A model generated the notes under the pieces. That model ran no database searches and was not told where the DNA came from. It worked only from the letters and a program-made list of their open reading frames with translations. Below are positions 8,866-18,114 of a stretch of 64,000 bases of DNA, piece by piece (position 1 is the stretch's first letter; each line of letters begins with the position of its first letter). The DNA comes from Paenibacillus_F sp047238265 (lineage in GTDB: Bacteria; Bacillota; Bacilli; Paenibacillales; NBRC-103111). The stretch covers positions 4,278,001 to 4,342,000 of the forward strand of contig NZ_JBDFMM010000001.1 in assembly GCF_047238265.1 (NCBI RefSeq). Direction: 5' to 3'. The position numbers and the translations under genes were made by a program.

Positions 8866-9712
8866 ATGTATCCGTTACAATCCATGACCCACGCAACCGT
8901 ATATATTGTGATTTCCATCTACGTTCTCCTGTATTTGTCGCTGCGGAAAAATCCGTTTCTCGTTGCAGGAGCATTCGTACAGGACTTTTTCACAAAGCGG
9001 AAGTTTTTCCTTCATTTTGCGGCGGTCATGGCGATTCTCTTTTTCAATAAAGTCGAGCTTTGGATTGAATCCAAAATGCACTACACGGCCGATTTCACGG
9101 CAAAAATACATGGGCTCGAAGGAGACTTCGTCGCGGGTTTCCAGCACTTGTTCTATAACAACACCGTCACTCTGGTTACGAGTATTTTTTATGTGATCGT
9201 ATTTCCCTGCCTCATGATCGTGTCGATCCTGATTTATACGTATCAGAAAAAATACAGCCTTTTCTACGCGCTCTGCTATACGGTCATGATTAACTACATC
9301 ATCGCCATTCCGTTCTACCTGTTCTTTCCCGTTCAGGAAGTGTGGGCGTTCCATCCGAACGTCAAGCTGCTGATTATGGAAGTGTTTCCGAAATTCGAAG
9401 CGGAATACCGGCCTTTGTCCGGACTCGACAACTGTTTTCCGAGTCTGCATACCTCCATTTCCGTCTCCATGGCGCTGCTTGCCGGGCGTTCCCGGAACCG
9501 GGTTTGGAAATGGTTTTCCCTTCTCGAGCTGCGTAGTGATCATCTTCTCGATCTTCTACCTCGGCATCCACTGGCTGACCGACATGTTCGGCGGCGTCCT
9601 TCTCGGCGTGTTCGCGGCCCGTCTCGGCCTGAGCATCAGCGAAGAGCGTCCGTTCTTCAGCAGAGTTCTGCTGCCGCAGCGCAGGCTCCAGGAGCAGGAA
9701 GTCAGCGAATAG
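8866..9712 (+). pseudogene. PAP2-family phosphatase, interrupted by a +1 frameshift
   Basis: The 5' frame encodes several TM helices and the PAP2 motif 2 (NCFPSLHTSIS). The motif-3 region (YLGIHWLTDMFGG, with the essential His and Asp) is in the next frame, which opens near 9479 and ends at 9712. Reading one base less near 9525, around CTCGAGCTGC, joins both into a normal length of about 281 residues. In the uncorrected frame the product runs to 10080 into unrelated Arg-rich sequence opposite yajC. PAP2 enzymes dephosphorylate lipid phosphates such as undecaprenyl pyrophosphate. Start ATG 8866 follows AGGGGG. Sequencing error is as likely as a real mutation. Confidence 0.75.
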
Positions 9713-9740
9713 AGCGCCGGCATCACTTGCCGCGATATGC

Positions 9741-9789
9741 AAAAAAAGGCGAGTTCCTCGACCGTCCGGTCCGGGGAACTCGCCTTTTT
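9741..9789. terminator. Bidirectional terminator between PAP2 gene and yajC
   Basis: AAAAAGGCGAGTTCC pairs with GGGAACTCGCCTTTTT across a short loop, with A and T runs on both flanks. It serves the convergent PAP2 and yajC-tgt-queA transcripts. Confidence 0.85.
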
Positions 9790-9804
9790 GTATGTGATTC
9801 GCGT

Positions 9805-10125
9805 TTATTTTTTCTCTTCGGCAACCGTGCTGCTCGTGACGACAGTGTTAACCGCGGAACGGTCGAATGTCATCTTGGTCGCGTCGTTAACACGCAGAAC
9901 GACGATGTCATCGGTAATTTCCAGGATCGTGCCGTGCAGGCCGCCGATCGTAACGATCTTGTCGTTTTTCTTCAGGTTAGCAAGCATCATGTTGCGGGTT
10001 TTCGTCCGCTTCTGCTGCGGGCGGATCAGAAGGAAATAAAGAACCAGGAACATCAGAATAAGCGGAATGTACGTCACTAAGCTTCCGTACGGACTTGCAT
10101 TGGCTGCTGTGGCCAGATTGGACAT
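9805..10125 (-). CDS. yajC: Preprotein translocase subunit YajC
   Basis: 106 residues: a single N-terminal TM (about 17-37, 'PLILMFLVLYFLLIRPQQKR') and a small basic beta domain with 'NMMLANLKKNDKIVTIGGLHGTI'. This is the full YajC pattern. YajC associates with SecDF-YidC in the inner membrane and is accessory. It is the last gene of the queA-tgt-yajC run, 19 bases after tgt, as in most Bacillota. The ATG has AGGAGG seven bases upstream. Confidence 0.96.
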   Translation of the reverse strand: MSNLATAANASPYGSLVTYIPLILMFLVLYFLLIRPQQKRTKTRNMMLANLKKNDKIVTIGGLHGTILEITDDIVVLRVNDATKMTFDRSAVNTVVTSSTVAEEKK

Positions 10126-10144
10126 CGTTGGGATCCTCCTTCAG

Positions 10145-11281
10145 TTAAAAACCTTTGTCGTTGTCGTGAAGACCATACTTTGTAAAAAACTCGTCCCGGA
10201 AATCGCCGAGACGATCTTCGCGGATGGCTTGTCTGACACCCCTCATCAGTTCAAGCAAAAAATGCAGATTGTGGTACGTGGTCAGCCGGATGCCGAATGT
10301 CTCGTCAGCCTTGATCAGGTGACGGATATAGGCGCGGCTGTAGTTCTTGCACGTGTAGCAGCTGCACTCCGGATCAAGCGGTCCGAGATCGTCGGCGTGT
10401 TTCGCGTTGCGGATAACAAGGCGTCCGGCGCTCGTCATCACGGTGCCGTTGCGGGCAATCCGTGTCGGCAGAACGCAGTCGAACATGTCCACGCCGCGGA
10501 TAGCGCCTTCGATCAGTGCATCGGGTGAACCCACTCCCATCAGGTAGCGGGGTTTCCCGGTCGGAAGCAGCGGCGTCGTGCATTCCAGCATCTCATACAT
10601 GAGGTGCTTGGGCTCGCCTACGCTCAATCCTCCAATAGCATACCCCGGGAAATCCATGGAAGTCAACTGCTCCGCGCTCTGCTTGCGCAAATCCGCGTAC
10701 ATGCCTCCCTGCACGATGGCGAACAGTCCCTGATCGCCCGGACGGGCATGGCTCTTCAGGCAGCGTTCCGCCCAGCGGGTCGTACGTTCCAGCGAATCTT
10801 TCACGTACTCGTAAGTCGCCGGATAAGGCGGACATTCGTCGAAGGCCATCATAATATCCGAGCCGAGCGCGTTCTGGATCTCCATCGCCTTCTCCGGCGA
10901 GATAAAGAGCTTGTCCCCGTTCAGGTGAGAACGGAACTGCACGCCTTCTTCCGTAATTTTACGGATATCGCTCAGGCTGAATACTTGAAAGCCGCCGCTG
11001 TCCGTCAAAATCGGACGGTCCCAGTTCATAAATTTATGAAGGCCCCCCGCTTTTTTTACAAGCTCATGACCCGGACGGAGGAAAAGATGGTACGTGTTGC
11101 TCAAAATGATATGAGCGTCCATCGCTTTCAGTTCTTCCGGGCTCATCGTTTTTACCGTCGCCTGGGTGCCTACCGGCATGAATGCCGGCGTTTCGATCAC
11201 ACCGTGCGGCGTATGCACGCGGCCGAGCCTTGCCCCAGTCTGCTTGCAGGTCTTGATATGTTCGTAAGTAACCGCAGCCAT
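10145..11281 (-). CDS. tgt: Queuine tRNA-ribosyltransferase
   Basis: 378 residues. TGT exchanges guanine 34 of tRNA(Asn, Asp, His, Tyr) for preQ1 in bacteria. Visible landmarks: DSGGFQVFSL with the first catalytic Asp, 'YAIGGLSVGEPK', 'FDCVLPTRIARNG' with the nucleophilic Asp, and the zinc site C-x-C-x2-C ('CSCYTCK') with a later His in 'TYHNLHFL'. A GAAGGGA site favours the ATG at 11281; an in-frame upstream start would overlap queA. It is followed by yajC and preceded by queA, the next enzyme of the queuosine pathway. Confidence 0.97.
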   Translation of the reverse strand: MAAVTYEHIKTCKQTGARLGRVHTPHGVIETPAFMPVGTQATVKTMSPEELKAMDAHIILSNTYHLFLRPGHELVKKAGGLHKFMNWDRPILTDSGGFQVFSLSDIRKITEEGVQFRSHLNGDKLFISPEKAMEIQNALGSDIMMAFDECPPYPATYEYVKDSLERTTRWAERCLKSHARPGDQGLFAIVQGGMYADLRKQSAEQLTSMDFPGYAIGGLSVGEPKHLMYEMLECTTPLLPTGKPRYLMGVGSPDALIEGAIRGVDMFDCVLPTRIARNGTVMTSAGRLVIRNAKHADDLGPLDPECSCYTCKNYSRAYIRHLIKADETFGIRLTTYHNLHFLLELMRGVRQAIREDRLGDFRDEFFTKYGLHDNDKGF

Positions 11282-11301
11282 AGTTGTCTTCCCTTCTCGA
11301 T

Positions 11302-12423
11302 TCAATAAATAAACATCGCGTCGCCGAAACTGAAAAAGCGGTACTTCCGCTCGACGGCTTCACGGTAAGCGTTCAAAATACTCTCCCTGCCGGCCATGGC
11401 GGAAATCAGCATCAGCAGGGTCGATTTCGGCAGGTGGAAATTAGTCAGCATCGCATCGACAAGCTGGAATTCCACGCCCGGATAGATAAAAATGCTGGTC
11501 CAGCCGCTGCAGGCGCGAATGTAAGGCTTCCCGCTGTCCGTATGGGCCGAGACGCCCTGCGCCTCGGATGCCTCCCGCGACTGGCGGGCCGTGGTTTCCA
11601 GCGTTCTCGTCGAGGTCGTCCCGACCGCGACGATGCGTCCGCCCGCGGCGGTCGTCTCGTTAATGAGATCCGCGGTTTCCTGCGGAAGCTCATAATACTC
11701 GGCGTGCATTTCGTGCTCCTCCACCTTGTCGGCGGATACGGGACGGAACGTCCCCAGTCCGACGTGAAGAGTCACGAAGGCCAGACGGACGCCGCGGCTT
11801 TTCAGCTCCTCAAAGAAATCGCCGGTAAAATGCAGGCCGGCGGTCGGAGCCGCCGCTGAACCCGCATGACGGGCGTATACCGTCTGGTAGCGCTCCTTCT
11901 CGGGCAGCTGCTCTTTAATGTAAGGAGGCAGCGGCATTTCTCCCAGCTTATCCAGGATCTCGTTAAAAATACCTTCGTAGCGGAAGCGAACGGTACGCGC
12001 CCCCATCTCCCCCTCCGCTTCGACGACCGCCGAAAGCGGCGCCTGCTTCGGAACGACCGGCGTACCGTCCGCAGCCGTTTCCGGCTGTACGCCGAACAGC
12101 AGCTCGGTACCGGTTCTGATCCGCTTGCCCGGGCGGGCCAGGGCTTCCCAGCGGTCTTCGCCGAGCGGTTTGAGCAGCAGAAGCTCCACTTTGGCTCCCG
12201 TGTCCGCCTTCACGCCAAAAAGCCGGGCTGGAATGACTCGCGTGTCATTCATCACGAGCAGATCCCCGGCTTTCAAATAATCGGCCAACTGTTCAAACGT
12301 ATGATGAGCGATGGCGCCCGACTGTTTGTCGAGCGTCATCAGCCTGGACTGCGTCCGTTCCAGGAGCGGAGTCTGGGCAATCAGTTCTTCCGGTAATTCA
12401 TAATCAAAATCTTGTACGTCCAT
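11302..12423 (-). CDS. queA: S-adenosylmethionine:tRNA ribosyltransferase-isomerase
   Basis: 373 residues, usual for QueA. It transfers the ribosyl group of AdoMet to preQ1-modified tRNA to give epoxyqueuosine. Motifs seen are the N-terminal 'FDYELPEELIAQTPL', 'NDTRVIPARLFG', 'YARHAGSAAAPTAGLHFT', 'LHVGLGTFRPV' and 'TNFHLPKSTLLMLISA'. The gene ends 20 bases before tgt and follows the SpoIID-type gene by nine bases, so it probably also shares that transcript. Confidence 0.97.
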   Translation of the reverse strand: MDVQDFDYELPEELIAQTPLLERTQSRLMTLDKQSGAIAHHTFEQLADYLKAGDLLVMNDTRVIPARLFGVKADTGAKVELLLLKPLGEDRWEALARPGKRIRTGTELLFGVQPETAADGTPVVPKQAPLSAVVEAEGEMGARTVRFRYEGIFNEILDKLGEMPLPPYIKEQLPEKERYQTVYARHAGSAAAPTAGLHFTGDFFEELKSRGVRLAFVTLHVGLGTFRPVSADKVEEHEMHAEYYELPQETADLINETTAAGGRIVAVGTTSTRTLETTARQSREASEAQGVSAHTDSGKPYIRACSGWTSIFIYPGVEFQLVDAMLTNFHLPKSTLLMLISAMAGRESILNAYREAVERKYRFFSFGDAMFIY

Positions 12424-12432
12424 TTATGTCTC

Positions 12433-14505
12433 TCATTCCTTAGTCGTCCAAACTCCGGTATAGTAAGTTTGTAAAATTTCGGTGTAGGTTTTCCCCTGCT
12501 CCGCCAGGCCTCTGGCTCCCCATTGGGACATCCCGAGCCCGTGCCCGTTGCCTGTCCCGCGGATAACGAAGCTGGCCGCACCCGATGCGACGCTGCGCAC
12601 CTGGCTGTCCGCACCCATGACGAACAGGTCGGCCCCCGCTTGTTGCGGTTTCGCCTGGGTTCCCCCGATAACCTGGACAGCGCCCGCCGTTTGAGCGGTG
12701 GGCTTACCGTCTGCACCAACTATAGTATACCTTCCCGATTCCTCAATTTCAAACAGGGTACTGGGCAGACCGCCCAAAACGTTCCGGAGGTCGTTCGGGT
12801 ATTTGACCTTCACCACTTCCCCGTTTGCTTTCAGCTCGGTCGCGCGTCCCGACGGGCCTCTTTTGCTTACCTCCAAGGACTGGAGCGGACCGTTCAGCTT
12901 CACGCCCGCACCCGTGAGCAGCTTCTCCATCTGGGCCCGGTCGTAAACCCGGAACCAGCTGTAAGAATTGGACTCCGTTACCTGCTCCAGCAGGGTAACG
13001 CGCTCCTTGTCCTTAAGCTGGGCGACCGCCGGAGAGCTTGCGTTGTCCGTGCTGGGCAGCTTGCGGACATTTACGCCTCCTTGGGTGGATGCCGCTATTT
13101 CAAGACCGGCCGCGTTCTTGTCGCCCGTTTTTTTCAGGTATGTGCCGCTGACATAACCCGTTTCACCCGATAGAAGGGCGACCCGGTACCAGACGGCCTT
13201 CCCTTTGGCTGCTCCCTCGTCGGGGCTGGCTACGCTTTTCAGATAGGGAACCGCATTGCCCCAGATTTCCGACGCGTCGGCGGTCTGCCCGCCGGAATTG
13301 GAGGAGTACAAAGGATCTCCGATAATACCCGACTTATCCACCAGAACTTCGCCTTTAGTGGCGTCGACGGCCTGACGAACGATTTCGGCTTCGCGGAGCA
13401 TGCCCCGGTATGCCTGGTCGGTCGTCGAATCGCTGAGGTGCGCGATGCCGTATTTCATTCCTTTTTTAATGGCAAACGTTCGTGCGGCAACCGCCTGTGC
13501 CTTTAAGGCTTCCAGCGGAAAACTGCCGTCCATTTCGGAGCTGACTACGGAGTACAGGTACTCTTCGAACGGCAGCTCGTTAACGAGAGCGAATTTACCG
13601 TTGTAACGGCTGATCTCCATGCTTCCACGGTATACCTGGTTCGACTTTTCGGCTACTTTGATTCCGGCGCCGTTACCGTCCAGCCATGTTTTCTGCGAGC
13701 CCGCTCCCGAGAAATAATGAGGAACCGCGGCTGCCGCAGCCGTGGCGTCCGCCCGCTTGATCAGATACGCCGATGCCGTATCGGCCGGCTGCAGGGCCAC
13801 CCCCGGCAAGGCCGCTTTGACGGCGGCCAGTCCGGCCTCGTCCGCTTCGCCGCCTACCCATACGCTGTATCCGGCTTGACCCGAACCGTCCGACGTCAGG
13901 ACAACGTCGGCGTCCGCTCCCGCCAGGGAGACGGCCGCGGCCTGCATATTGGCTTCGGCGGCCGTGGCGTATGTGCCGGCAGACCAGTGCAGAGGTCCGG
14001 ACAGAACCGCTTGCGCGGAGCCGGTCGCTTTGACCGCTTTGGCTTTCGCCGCGTTAGCCGTTTCCTTCGAAGCATAGCTGCCGTAATAAACTTGATACAC
14101 GGAGGCTCCTTTTTTGGAACGGCTGATGATGTAGGCACGGTCGGAAGGCGAGCTCTGGAGCTTGTCATAAGCGGCTTTCGCTTCATTCCAGTTCGCCGTT
14201 TCCAGCACGCGGACCCCGTAAGCATCAAGCGATGCTTTCAGAGTCGTGCCTCCTTCAGTTGTGAGGCCCGCAACGCCGGCAGGAGTGCGCACTCCCAGCT
14301 TGAAGCCTTTGTCCGATGAAAGTGTGACCACCTGCTCGGATGTGCGGTAACTTTCATGTTCGATAAAAAGGCCGACCCGAATCGTATCGAGTTTCGGAAC
14401 CGCTGCTTGTAGCGGGAGCGCGGCACTGCCGAACAATCCCGCTGCCAGCACCAGCGCCAGCACCGCGGCCGTGACCACTTTCCAGCTTATCCGGCTGTTC
14501 TTCAT
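12433..14505 (-). CDS. Secreted SpoIID/LytB-domain protein with SPOR-like region and SH3-like insert
   Basis: About 690 residues from the ATG at 14505, giving a signal peptide (MKNSRISWKVV, then a 20-residue hydrophobic core ending QAA). Next come SPOR-like segments ('QVYYGSYASKETA' and 'SAGTYATAAEAN'). The SpoIID/LytB domain begins with 'PFEEYLYSVVSSEM' and 'EALKAQAVAARTFAI', is split by an SH3-type stretch ('GVNVRKLPSTDNAS'), and closes with the 'GNGHGLGMSQWGARGLAEQG' signature. SpoIID cuts denuded glycan strands during engulfment; this relative may be vegetative or sporulation-linked. A frame start at TTG 14559 is possible but less likely. It lies nine bases before queA. Confidence 0.8.
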   Translation of the reverse strand: MKNSRISWKVVTAAVLALVLAAGLFGSAALPLQAAVPKLDTIRVGLFIEHESYRTSEQVVTLSSDKGFKLGVRTPAGVAGLTTEGGTTLKASLDAYGVRVLETANWNEAKAAYDKLQSSPSDRAYIISRSKKGASVYQVYYGSYASKETANAAKAKAVKATGSAQAVLSGPLHWSAGTYATAAEANMQAAAVSLAGADADVVLTSDGSGQAGYSVWVGGEADEAGLAAVKAALPGVALQPADTASAYLIKRADATAAAAAVPHYFSGAGSQKTWLDGNGAGIKVAEKSNQVYRGSMEISRYNGKFALVNELPFEEYLYSVVSSEMDGSFPLEALKAQAVAARTFAIKKGMKYGIAHLSDSTTDQAYRGMLREAEIVRQAVDATKGEVLVDKSGIIGDPLYSSNSGGQTADASEIWGNAVPYLKSVASPDEGAAKGKAVWYRVALLSGETGYVSGTYLKKTGDKNAAGLEIAASTQGGVNVRKLPSTDNASSPAVAQLKDKERVTLLEQVTESNSYSWFRVYDRAQMEKLLTGAGVKLNGPLQSLEVSKRGPSGRATELKANGEVVKVKYPNDLRNVLGGLPSTLFEIEESGRYTIVGADGKPTAQTAGAVQVIGGTQAKPQQAGADLFVMGADSQVRSVASGAASFVIRGTGNGHGLGMSQWGARGLAEQGKTYTEILQTYYTGVWTTKE

Positions 14506-14566
14506 AGGTGCAAACAATCCTTTCCGTTTTGGGGATATGAGTCTGGTAAATGAATCCAACTCTAGT

Positions 14567-14596
14567 ATTCTATCAACTATTAGACGCCGCTTTCAA
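14567..14596 (-). promoter_or_regulatory. Probable sigma-A promoter of the SpoIID-type gene
   Basis: Minus strand TTGAAA (14591-14596) and TAGAAT (14567-14572) with an 18-base spacer, about 60 bases before the chosen start. Confidence 0.5.
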
Positions 14597-14897
14597 CGAT
14601 AAGTTGTGACAAAATACGGCAAAAGTCCGAATACCGAGCCGGGTGTCTCTATTTATATCGGCTGACGGGAGCGTAAATGCAAGAGGAGATTGGGACGAAA
14701 TGGTGGCCAGCCGGTATCTTCGGCTGGCCTTCTACAATGACTATCAATGTGAGCTTTGCAGCCGATTTCGATTTTCACATCACTAGCAAAATGAGAAAAT
14801 TTTAAGAACGGTGTCGTTGACAAGAGAAGAAGGAGCGATCCCGGCGCCGGTCGCGAGCAGATTATTTTTTATGCAATCGCTGACCGGCTTTAGGAAC
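14597..14897. other. Gene-free stretch with one strong hairpin
   Basis: No convincing ORF. A nine-pair hairpin GGCCAGCCG/CGGCTGGCC (14705-14729) is present without a clear T run, and low-complexity AT-rich sequence follows near 14780-14805. A 28-codon ORF (ATG about 14700) overlaps the hairpin and is not supported. Confidence 0.4.
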
Positions 14898-14954
14898 AAA
14901 AAAACGTACATGCACCGACCGGCACCGAAGGCGCACGGGTCTTTACATGTACGT
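14898..14954 (-). terminator. Terminator of the ruvC-ruvA-ruvB operon
   Basis: Minus strand ACGTACATG pairs with CATGTACGT (nine pairs) around a GC-rich loop and runs into seven T (14898-14904). It lies 225 bases after the ruvB stop. Confidence 0.65.
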
Positions 14955-14958
14955 TATG

Positions 14959-15062
14959 TGTTCGGGTCTACAGCCCGAAAGCAAAGGACATACGGCCTTC
15001 GGCCTATAGGCTTATGCCTGTAGGCTTCTGTCTGCGAGCTTATGCCTTCGGCCTGCGGGCCC
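14959..15062. repeat. Cluster of short imperfect hairpins after ruvB
   Basis: Begins with the palindrome TTCGGG-tctacag-CCCGAA and continues as four units of about 15-17 bases built on GGCnT..GCC (GGCCTTCGGCC, GGCTTATGCC, GGCTTCTGTC, CTTATGCCTTCGGCC). The units are degenerate, non-coding and not seen with this clarity elsewhere in the window. Confidence 0.5.
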
Positions 15063-15178
15063 TACCTGTGAGTTAATGCCCCCATCCGTTCCCGTTCCGC
15101 TCAGGCTGCTTCCTGCACCAAGGGACCGAAACCGCCAAGCGAATGTGACGGTCCCAACCGGACGGCAGCCCGCACCGG

Positions 15179-16183
15179 TCAGTTCTGCTCCGGAATCGGC
15201 AGCCCCAAATGGCTGTACGCCTGATGCGTAACCATCCGTCCGCGGGGAGTCCGCTGCAAAAAGCCGATTTGCAGCAAATAGGGCTCATACACGTCCTCGA
15301 TGGTCTGGCTCTCCTCCCCGATGGTGGCTGCGATCGTATCGAGTCCGACCGGTCCACCCCGGAACGAAGTGATAATCGCTCTCAGCATTTTGTGGTCGAT
15401 CTCGTCAAGGCCGAGATCGTCAACCTGAATGTGCCGGAGCGATTCACGGGCCAAGTCGACGGTAATAATCCCGTCGCCTTTGACCTGGGCGAAATCACGC
15501 ACCCGCTTCAGCAGCCGGTTCGCGATCCGAGGCGTGCCTCTGGAGCGCATGCCGATTTCGCGCGACGCCTCCCCGACGATCTGCACCTGTAGAATGTCGC
15601 AGGTGCGGCTGACGATATACGACAGCTCGTCGACGGTGTAGAACTCCAGCCGGCTGATCACGCCGAAGCGGTCCCGCAGCGGCGCCGACAGCAAGCCTGC
15701 GCGCGTGGTCGCGCCGATCAGCGTGAAGGGCGGCAGATCCAGCCGCACGGAACGCGCGCTCGGCCCTTTGCCGATAATAATGTCGAGCGCAAAATCCTCC
15801 ATCGCCGGATACAGCACCTCTTCCACCGTCCGGTGAAGCCGGTGGATTTCGTCGATGAACAGCACGTCGCCTTCCTGCAGATTCGTCAAAATCGCGGCGA
15901 GGTCGCCGGGCCGCTCGATAGCGGGCCCGCTCGTCGTGCGGATATTGACGCCAAGCTCGTTGGCGATGATATTCGACAGGGTCGTTTTTCCGAGCCCCGG
16001 CGGTCCGTAAAGCAAAACATGGTCAAGCGCTTCTTTGCGCATTTTGGCCGCTTCGATATAGATCTTGAGATTTTCCTTCGCCTGCGTCTGTCCGATATAT
16101 TCCGCCAGGTACCGGGGGCGCAGGGAAAATTCCACGATTTCGTCTTCCATCATCAAATTCGCGGATATAATGCGGTCTTCCAT
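15179..16183 (-). CDS. ruvB: Holliday junction branch migration ATPase RuvB
   Basis: 334 residues from the ATG at 16183, which has GGGGGAG six bases upstream; in-frame ATGs at 16198 and 16189 are too close to or overlap that site. Walker A 'GPPGLGKTTL', Walker B 'LFIDEIHRL', sensor 1 'LIGATTRAG', the arginine finger in 'LLSAPLRDRFG' and sensor 2 'RGTPRIANRLLKR' are all present, as is the winged-helix C-terminus. RuvB hexamers drive branch migration with RuvA. Last gene of ruvC-ruvA-ruvB. Confidence 0.97.
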   Translation of the reverse strand: MEDRIISANLMMEDEIVEFSLRPRYLAEYIGQTQAKENLKIYIEAAKMRKEALDHVLLYGPPGLGKTTLSNIIANELGVNIRTTSGPAIERPGDLAAILTNLQEGDVLFIDEIHRLHRTVEEVLYPAMEDFALDIIIGKGPSARSVRLDLPPFTLIGATTRAGLLSAPLRDRFGVISRLEFYTVDELSYIVSRTCDILQVQIVGEASREIGMRSRGTPRIANRLLKRVRDFAQVKGDGIITVDLARESLRHIQVDDLGLDEIDHKMLRAIITSFRGGPVGLDTIAATIGEESQTIEDVYEPYLLQIGFLQRTPRGRMVTHQAYSHLGLPIPEQN

Positions 16184-16201
16184 CGTCATCTCCCCCAAAA
16201 C

Positions 16202-16828
16202 TTACATTTGAAACAGAGCCTGGAGGGCTTGTTTCATGATGACATCGGCAGGATCGGTATCTTTGACCTTCGGCTGGATGCGGGACCACGCGCGGTCCGC
16301 TTCCGCTTCTGTATAGCCAAGCGCAAGCAGACCCTGCTTAACTTCGCCCCAGACTCCCTGGGTGCCGAATTCATCCGACGGGTCGACCAGACCGAACGAT
16401 ACGGCCAGATCTCGCTCCGTAACCGGCAGGGCGCCAAGCTTTTCTTTCAGATCAAAAATAAGCCGCTGTGCGGTTTTCTTCCCGATACCGGGCAGCTTTG
16501 TAAGAAAAGCGATATTCTCCTGCTGGATAGCCGCGACTACCGTTTCCGGGCGGCCTCCGGCAAGGATGCCGAGCGCGACTTTAGGCCCGATGCCGCTGAC
16601 GTCGATAAGCTGCCGGAACAGCATCTGCTCCTCCCTTGTCGGGAAGCCGAACAGCAGGTGTGCGTCTTCGCGCACATGATAGTGGGTAAACAGCGTGATT
16701 TCGCCGTCTTCTTTCAGTCCGAACGCGTACGGATTAGCGCAAAAAACGCGGTAGCCGACTCCGTTCACATCGAGAACGACGTATTCCGTTTCACGTGCAG
16801 CTAACTTGCCTCTTAAGAAATCAATCAT
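16202..16828 (-). CDS. ruvA: Holliday junction DNA helicase subunit RuvA
   Basis: 208 residues: N-terminal OB fold (MIDFLRGKL), two helix-hairpin-helix motifs ('LIDVSGIGPKVALGIL' and 'LTKLPGIGKKTAQRLI'), an acidic linker and a C-terminal RuvB-binding domain ('GLLALGYTEAEADRAW'). RuvA tetramers hold the four-way junction flat. The ATG overlaps the ruvC stop as ATGA, so translation is coupled; ruvB follows after 18 bases. Confidence 0.97.
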   Translation of the reverse strand: MIDFLRGKLAARETEYVVLDVNGVGYRVFCANPYAFGLKEDGEITLFTHYHVREDAHLLFGFPTREEQMLFRQLIDVSGIGPKVALGILAGGRPETVVAAIQQENIAFLTKLPGIGKKTAQRLIFDLKEKLGALPVTERDLAVSFGLVDPSDEFGTQGVWGEVKQGLLALGYTEAEADRAWSRIQPKVKDTDPADVIMKQALQALFQM

Positions 16829-17328
16829 CGTTTGGTAACCTCTTTGATTTTATCGTGCAGCGTGGATGAATGTGCGTGGCAGATCGCCACGGCGAGCGCA
16901 TCGGCTACGTCATCCGGCTTCGGTATAGCGGACAGCTTCAAAAACATGCGGACCATTTCCTGCACTTGGATTTTCTCCGCCTTGCCATAGCCGACAACGG
17001 CCTGTTTAACCTGCAAAGGCGTGTACTCCCCGACGGGTATTCCGCGCTGAACGGCCGCGAGTATAATCACGCCGCGCGCCTGGCCGACGGTAAAAGCCGT
17101 CGTGACGTTCCGGTTGAAGAACAGCTTCTCGACGGCCATCGCGTCTGGTTTATATTTGTCTATGAGCTGGCAGGCCGCATCATAAACCTGCTTGAGCCGA
17201 AGACCCGGATCGGTATGGGCTTCGGTTTGTATACAACCGTACTGAACGGGCGTTAGTTTGCTGCCGGTCTTGTCGATAAACCCGAAACCGACGATCGCAA
17301 TGCCCGGGTCGATTCCCAGAATACGCAA
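16825..17328 (-). CDS. ruvC: Crossover junction endodeoxyribonuclease RuvC
   Basis: 167 residues from the TTG at 17328, preceded by GGGAGAG; this gives the normal RuvC start 'LRILGIDPGIAIVGFG'. A longer frame back to 17388 would add 20 untypical residues. Acidic catalytic residues are visible in 'GIDPG', 'MAVEKLFF' and 'DVADALAVAICH'. RuvC resolves Holliday junctions. B. subtilis lacks RuvC and uses RecU, so its presence helps separate this organism from Bacillus. First gene of the ruv operon. Confidence 0.95.
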   Translation of the reverse strand: MRILGIDPGIAIVGFGFIDKTGSKLTPVQYGCIQTEAHTDPGLRLKQVYDAACQLIDKYKPDAMAVEKLFFNRNVTTAFTVGQARGVIILAAVQRGIPVGEYTPLQVKQAVVGYGKAEKIQVQEMVRMFLKLSAIPKPDDVADALAVAICHAHSSTLHDKIKEVTKR

Positions 17329-17607
17329 AAGAAGTTCTCTCCCATCCCCTGTATGTCCCAAAAAGCGAACATATGTATCGATTTCCATTATAGCAAATTC
17401 TCGCCGAAAGGGATAGCGTGTTTAAAGGCGGTGCAGGCCGTAAATATTCACCGTCTTGTTCACGGTCTATCCGTCCTCTACATTACAGGTATATTCATGA
17501 CCATGTCCGTCTAAGTCTTTAAAAGAGCCTCCGGATCTCCCCTCCCTCCTGCGCCTGACGCAAAAAAACGGCTTCCTAAAAGGAAGCCGTATCTTCAATC
17601 CCGTTCG

Positions 17608-18030
17608 TTACGCTTCGACAACATCGATAAACACGTCGATATTATCCCGCGTTGCTTTCGAATAAGGGCACACATGATGAGCGGCGGCAACCAGCTCGTT
17701 GGCCGTTCCCATTTCAACTCCCGGAATGCTCACTTTGAGTTCGACGGCCAGCTTGAAGCCTCCGTCCTGCTCGTCTTTCCCTATCGTCACGTGAGCCGTT
17801 ACCCCTGTTTCGGAACGGATCTGTTTTTGCCGCATCACAAGATTCAACGCGCTGTCGAAGCAGGCCGCATACCCTGCCGCAAAAAGCTGTTCGGGATTCG
17901 TTGCCGCTCCGCCCGGACCTCCCAGTGCCTTCGGCATTTTGACCTCCAGATTCAGTACGCCGTCATCCGAAGTTACTTTCCCGTTCCGTCCGCCTTGAGC
18001 CGTTGCAACCGCTGTGTACAAATGTTCCAT
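17608..18030 (-). CDS. ohr: Organic hydroperoxide resistance protein, Ohr/OsmC family
   Basis: 140 residues with the two redox cysteines of Ohr peroxidases: one in 'GYAACFDSALNLV' and one in 'HHVCPYSKATR'. The N-terminus (LYTAVATAQGGRNG) and 'NPEQLFAAGYAACF' also fit Ohr rather than OsmC. The enzyme reduces organic and fatty-acid hydroperoxides with lipoyl-dependent recycling. Transcribed alone, inserted between bofC and ruvC. A perfect 20-bp inverted repeat upstream matches OhrR operators of Bacillus; no ohrR gene is in the window. Confidence 0.95.
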   Translation of the reverse strand: MEHLYTAVATAQGGRNGKVTSDDGVLNLEVKMPKALGGPGGAATNPEQLFAAGYAACFDSALNLVMRQKQIRSETGVTAHVTIGKDEQDGGFKLAVELKVSIPGVEMGTANELVAAAHHVCPYSKATRDNIDVFIDVVEA

Positions 18031-18114
18031 AGTTAAACACCATCCCTATAAAAGTTTAAAATGTGAAGGCGCCGCAGGAGGCGCTTCGTTGTATACCCGA
18101 ATAATAACACACTA

